6,936 nucleotides of DNA, from NCBI GenBank assembly GCA_947177005.1, contig CAMWSZ010000155.1:1-6936 (forward strand), in the 5' to 3' direction. Below, in pieces: positions 6,819-6,936 of the stretch. This DNA comes from an uncultured Clostridia bacterium (GTDB lineage: Bacteria > Bacillota > Clostridia > Oscillospirales > Oscillospiraceae). The first letter of the stretch is position 1, and every line of letters starts with the position of its first letter. Made by a program: the position numbers and the translations under genes. Below the pieces are notes generated by a model. That model ran no database searches, was not told where the DNA came from, and was given only the letters and a program-made list of their open reading frames with translations.

Positions 6819-6936
6819 TTACTTTACCTCCTGCTTGAACAGATTGCACGTATCTTCCCGGGCTTTTTGCTCGAAATCGCGGTACATGGCGCCGCGGGCC
6901 ATGGCCTCGTCGAAGTCCACCTTGTGGCCGTCGAAC
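6819..6936 (-). CDS. nfnA: NfnA-type ferredoxin--NADP+ reductase subunit alpha (sulfide/dihydroorotate dehydrogenase-like), C-terminal fragment
   Basis: Only the last 38 codons and the stop are in the window; the gene continues beyond base 6936. The frame reads FDGHKVDFDEAMARG near the start of the fragment and ends QEVK followed by TAA. This FDGHKVDFDEAM-type tail is what I recognise as the C-terminus of the small flavoprotein subunit (NfnA, SudB- or PyrK-like), which carries FAD and a [2Fe-2S] cluster elsewhere in the protein. The stop lies 1 nt before the nfnB ATG and the nfnB ribosome binding site is inside this gene, so the two form one operon in the order nfnA-nfnB, as in many Clostridia. 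The cofactor domains are not visible here, so the assignment rests on the tail and the neighbour. Confidence 0.85.
   Translation of the reverse strand, partial: FDGHKVDFDEAMARGAMYRDFEQKAREDTCNLFKQEVK
6826..6832 (-). promoter_or_regulatory. Ribosome binding site of nfnB, inside the end of nfnA
   Basis: A full AGGAGGT lies 8 nt before the ATG at 6817 and within the last codons of the upstream gene. It fixes that start over the in-frame Met4 and indicates translational coupling of the pair. Confidence 0.8.

Noticed and set aside
5408..6838. Long + strand open frame (476 codons) opposite nfnB
   Set aside because: It is the antisense shadow of a well-supported flavoprotein gene: its composition is an odd His/Ala/Gly/Val mix, it shows no recognisable domain, and the minus strand carries motifs, ribosome binding site and terminator.
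1..6936. Mobile elements, CRISPR, tRNA, riboswitch or a novel defence system
   Set aside because: No transposase, integrase, regularly spaced repeats, tRNA-like folds or unexplained multi-gene cassette were seen; every long frame with sensible protein features belongs to a known family.

Overview
The window looks like a piece of a Bacillota chromosome, most likely a gut-type Clostridia (Oscillospirales-like). The clues are strong AGGAGG-type ribosome binding sites, moderate GC coding DNA with AT-rich promoters, an NfnAB-type ferredoxin:NADP oxidoreductase pair, a TAXI-TRAP transporter, and a hybrid histidine kinase with two receivers. The organism assignment is inference from gene content and style, not a database match.

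Layout from left to right. Positions 1-1196 (+) hold the 3' part of a hybrid sensor histidine kinase: ATPase domain, then two receiver domains. It ends at a strong intrinsic terminator. Facing it is a TetR/AcrR-family regulator (1281-1844, -) with its own near-consensus promoter. Upstream of that on the same strand is a fused TRAP permease (2002-3993, -), preceded by its TAXI-family substrate-binding lipoprotein (4090-5130, -). A hairpin with a weak T-tract lies between these two. An AT-rich promoter region with several inverted repeats (5131-5340) separates the transporter from a terminator and the NfnB/GltA-like flavoprotein (5399-6817, -). One base further upstream is the tail of its partner NfnA (6819-6936, -), cut by the window end.

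How they work together. The lipoprotein captures a substrate outside the membrane and passes it to the fused permease, which imports it using an ion gradient. The TAXI families studied so far often bind glutamate, glutamine or related organic acids, but the substrate cannot be read from this sequence. The TetR protein sits just downstream and is a candidate regulator: a TTTACA(A/C)AAT element occurs both in its own promoter and upstream of the transporter. NfnAB is a separate transcription unit that balances NADH, NADPH and ferredoxin. It should not be taken for true glutamate synthase on the usual 'gltA' label. The kinase is an independent unit.

I found no mobile element, CRISPR array, tRNA, rRNA or defence-like cassette. 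The window is mostly ordinary metabolism and transport. The points worth a second look are regulatory: the operator-like repeats, the intra-operon hairpin and the TetR-transporter link.
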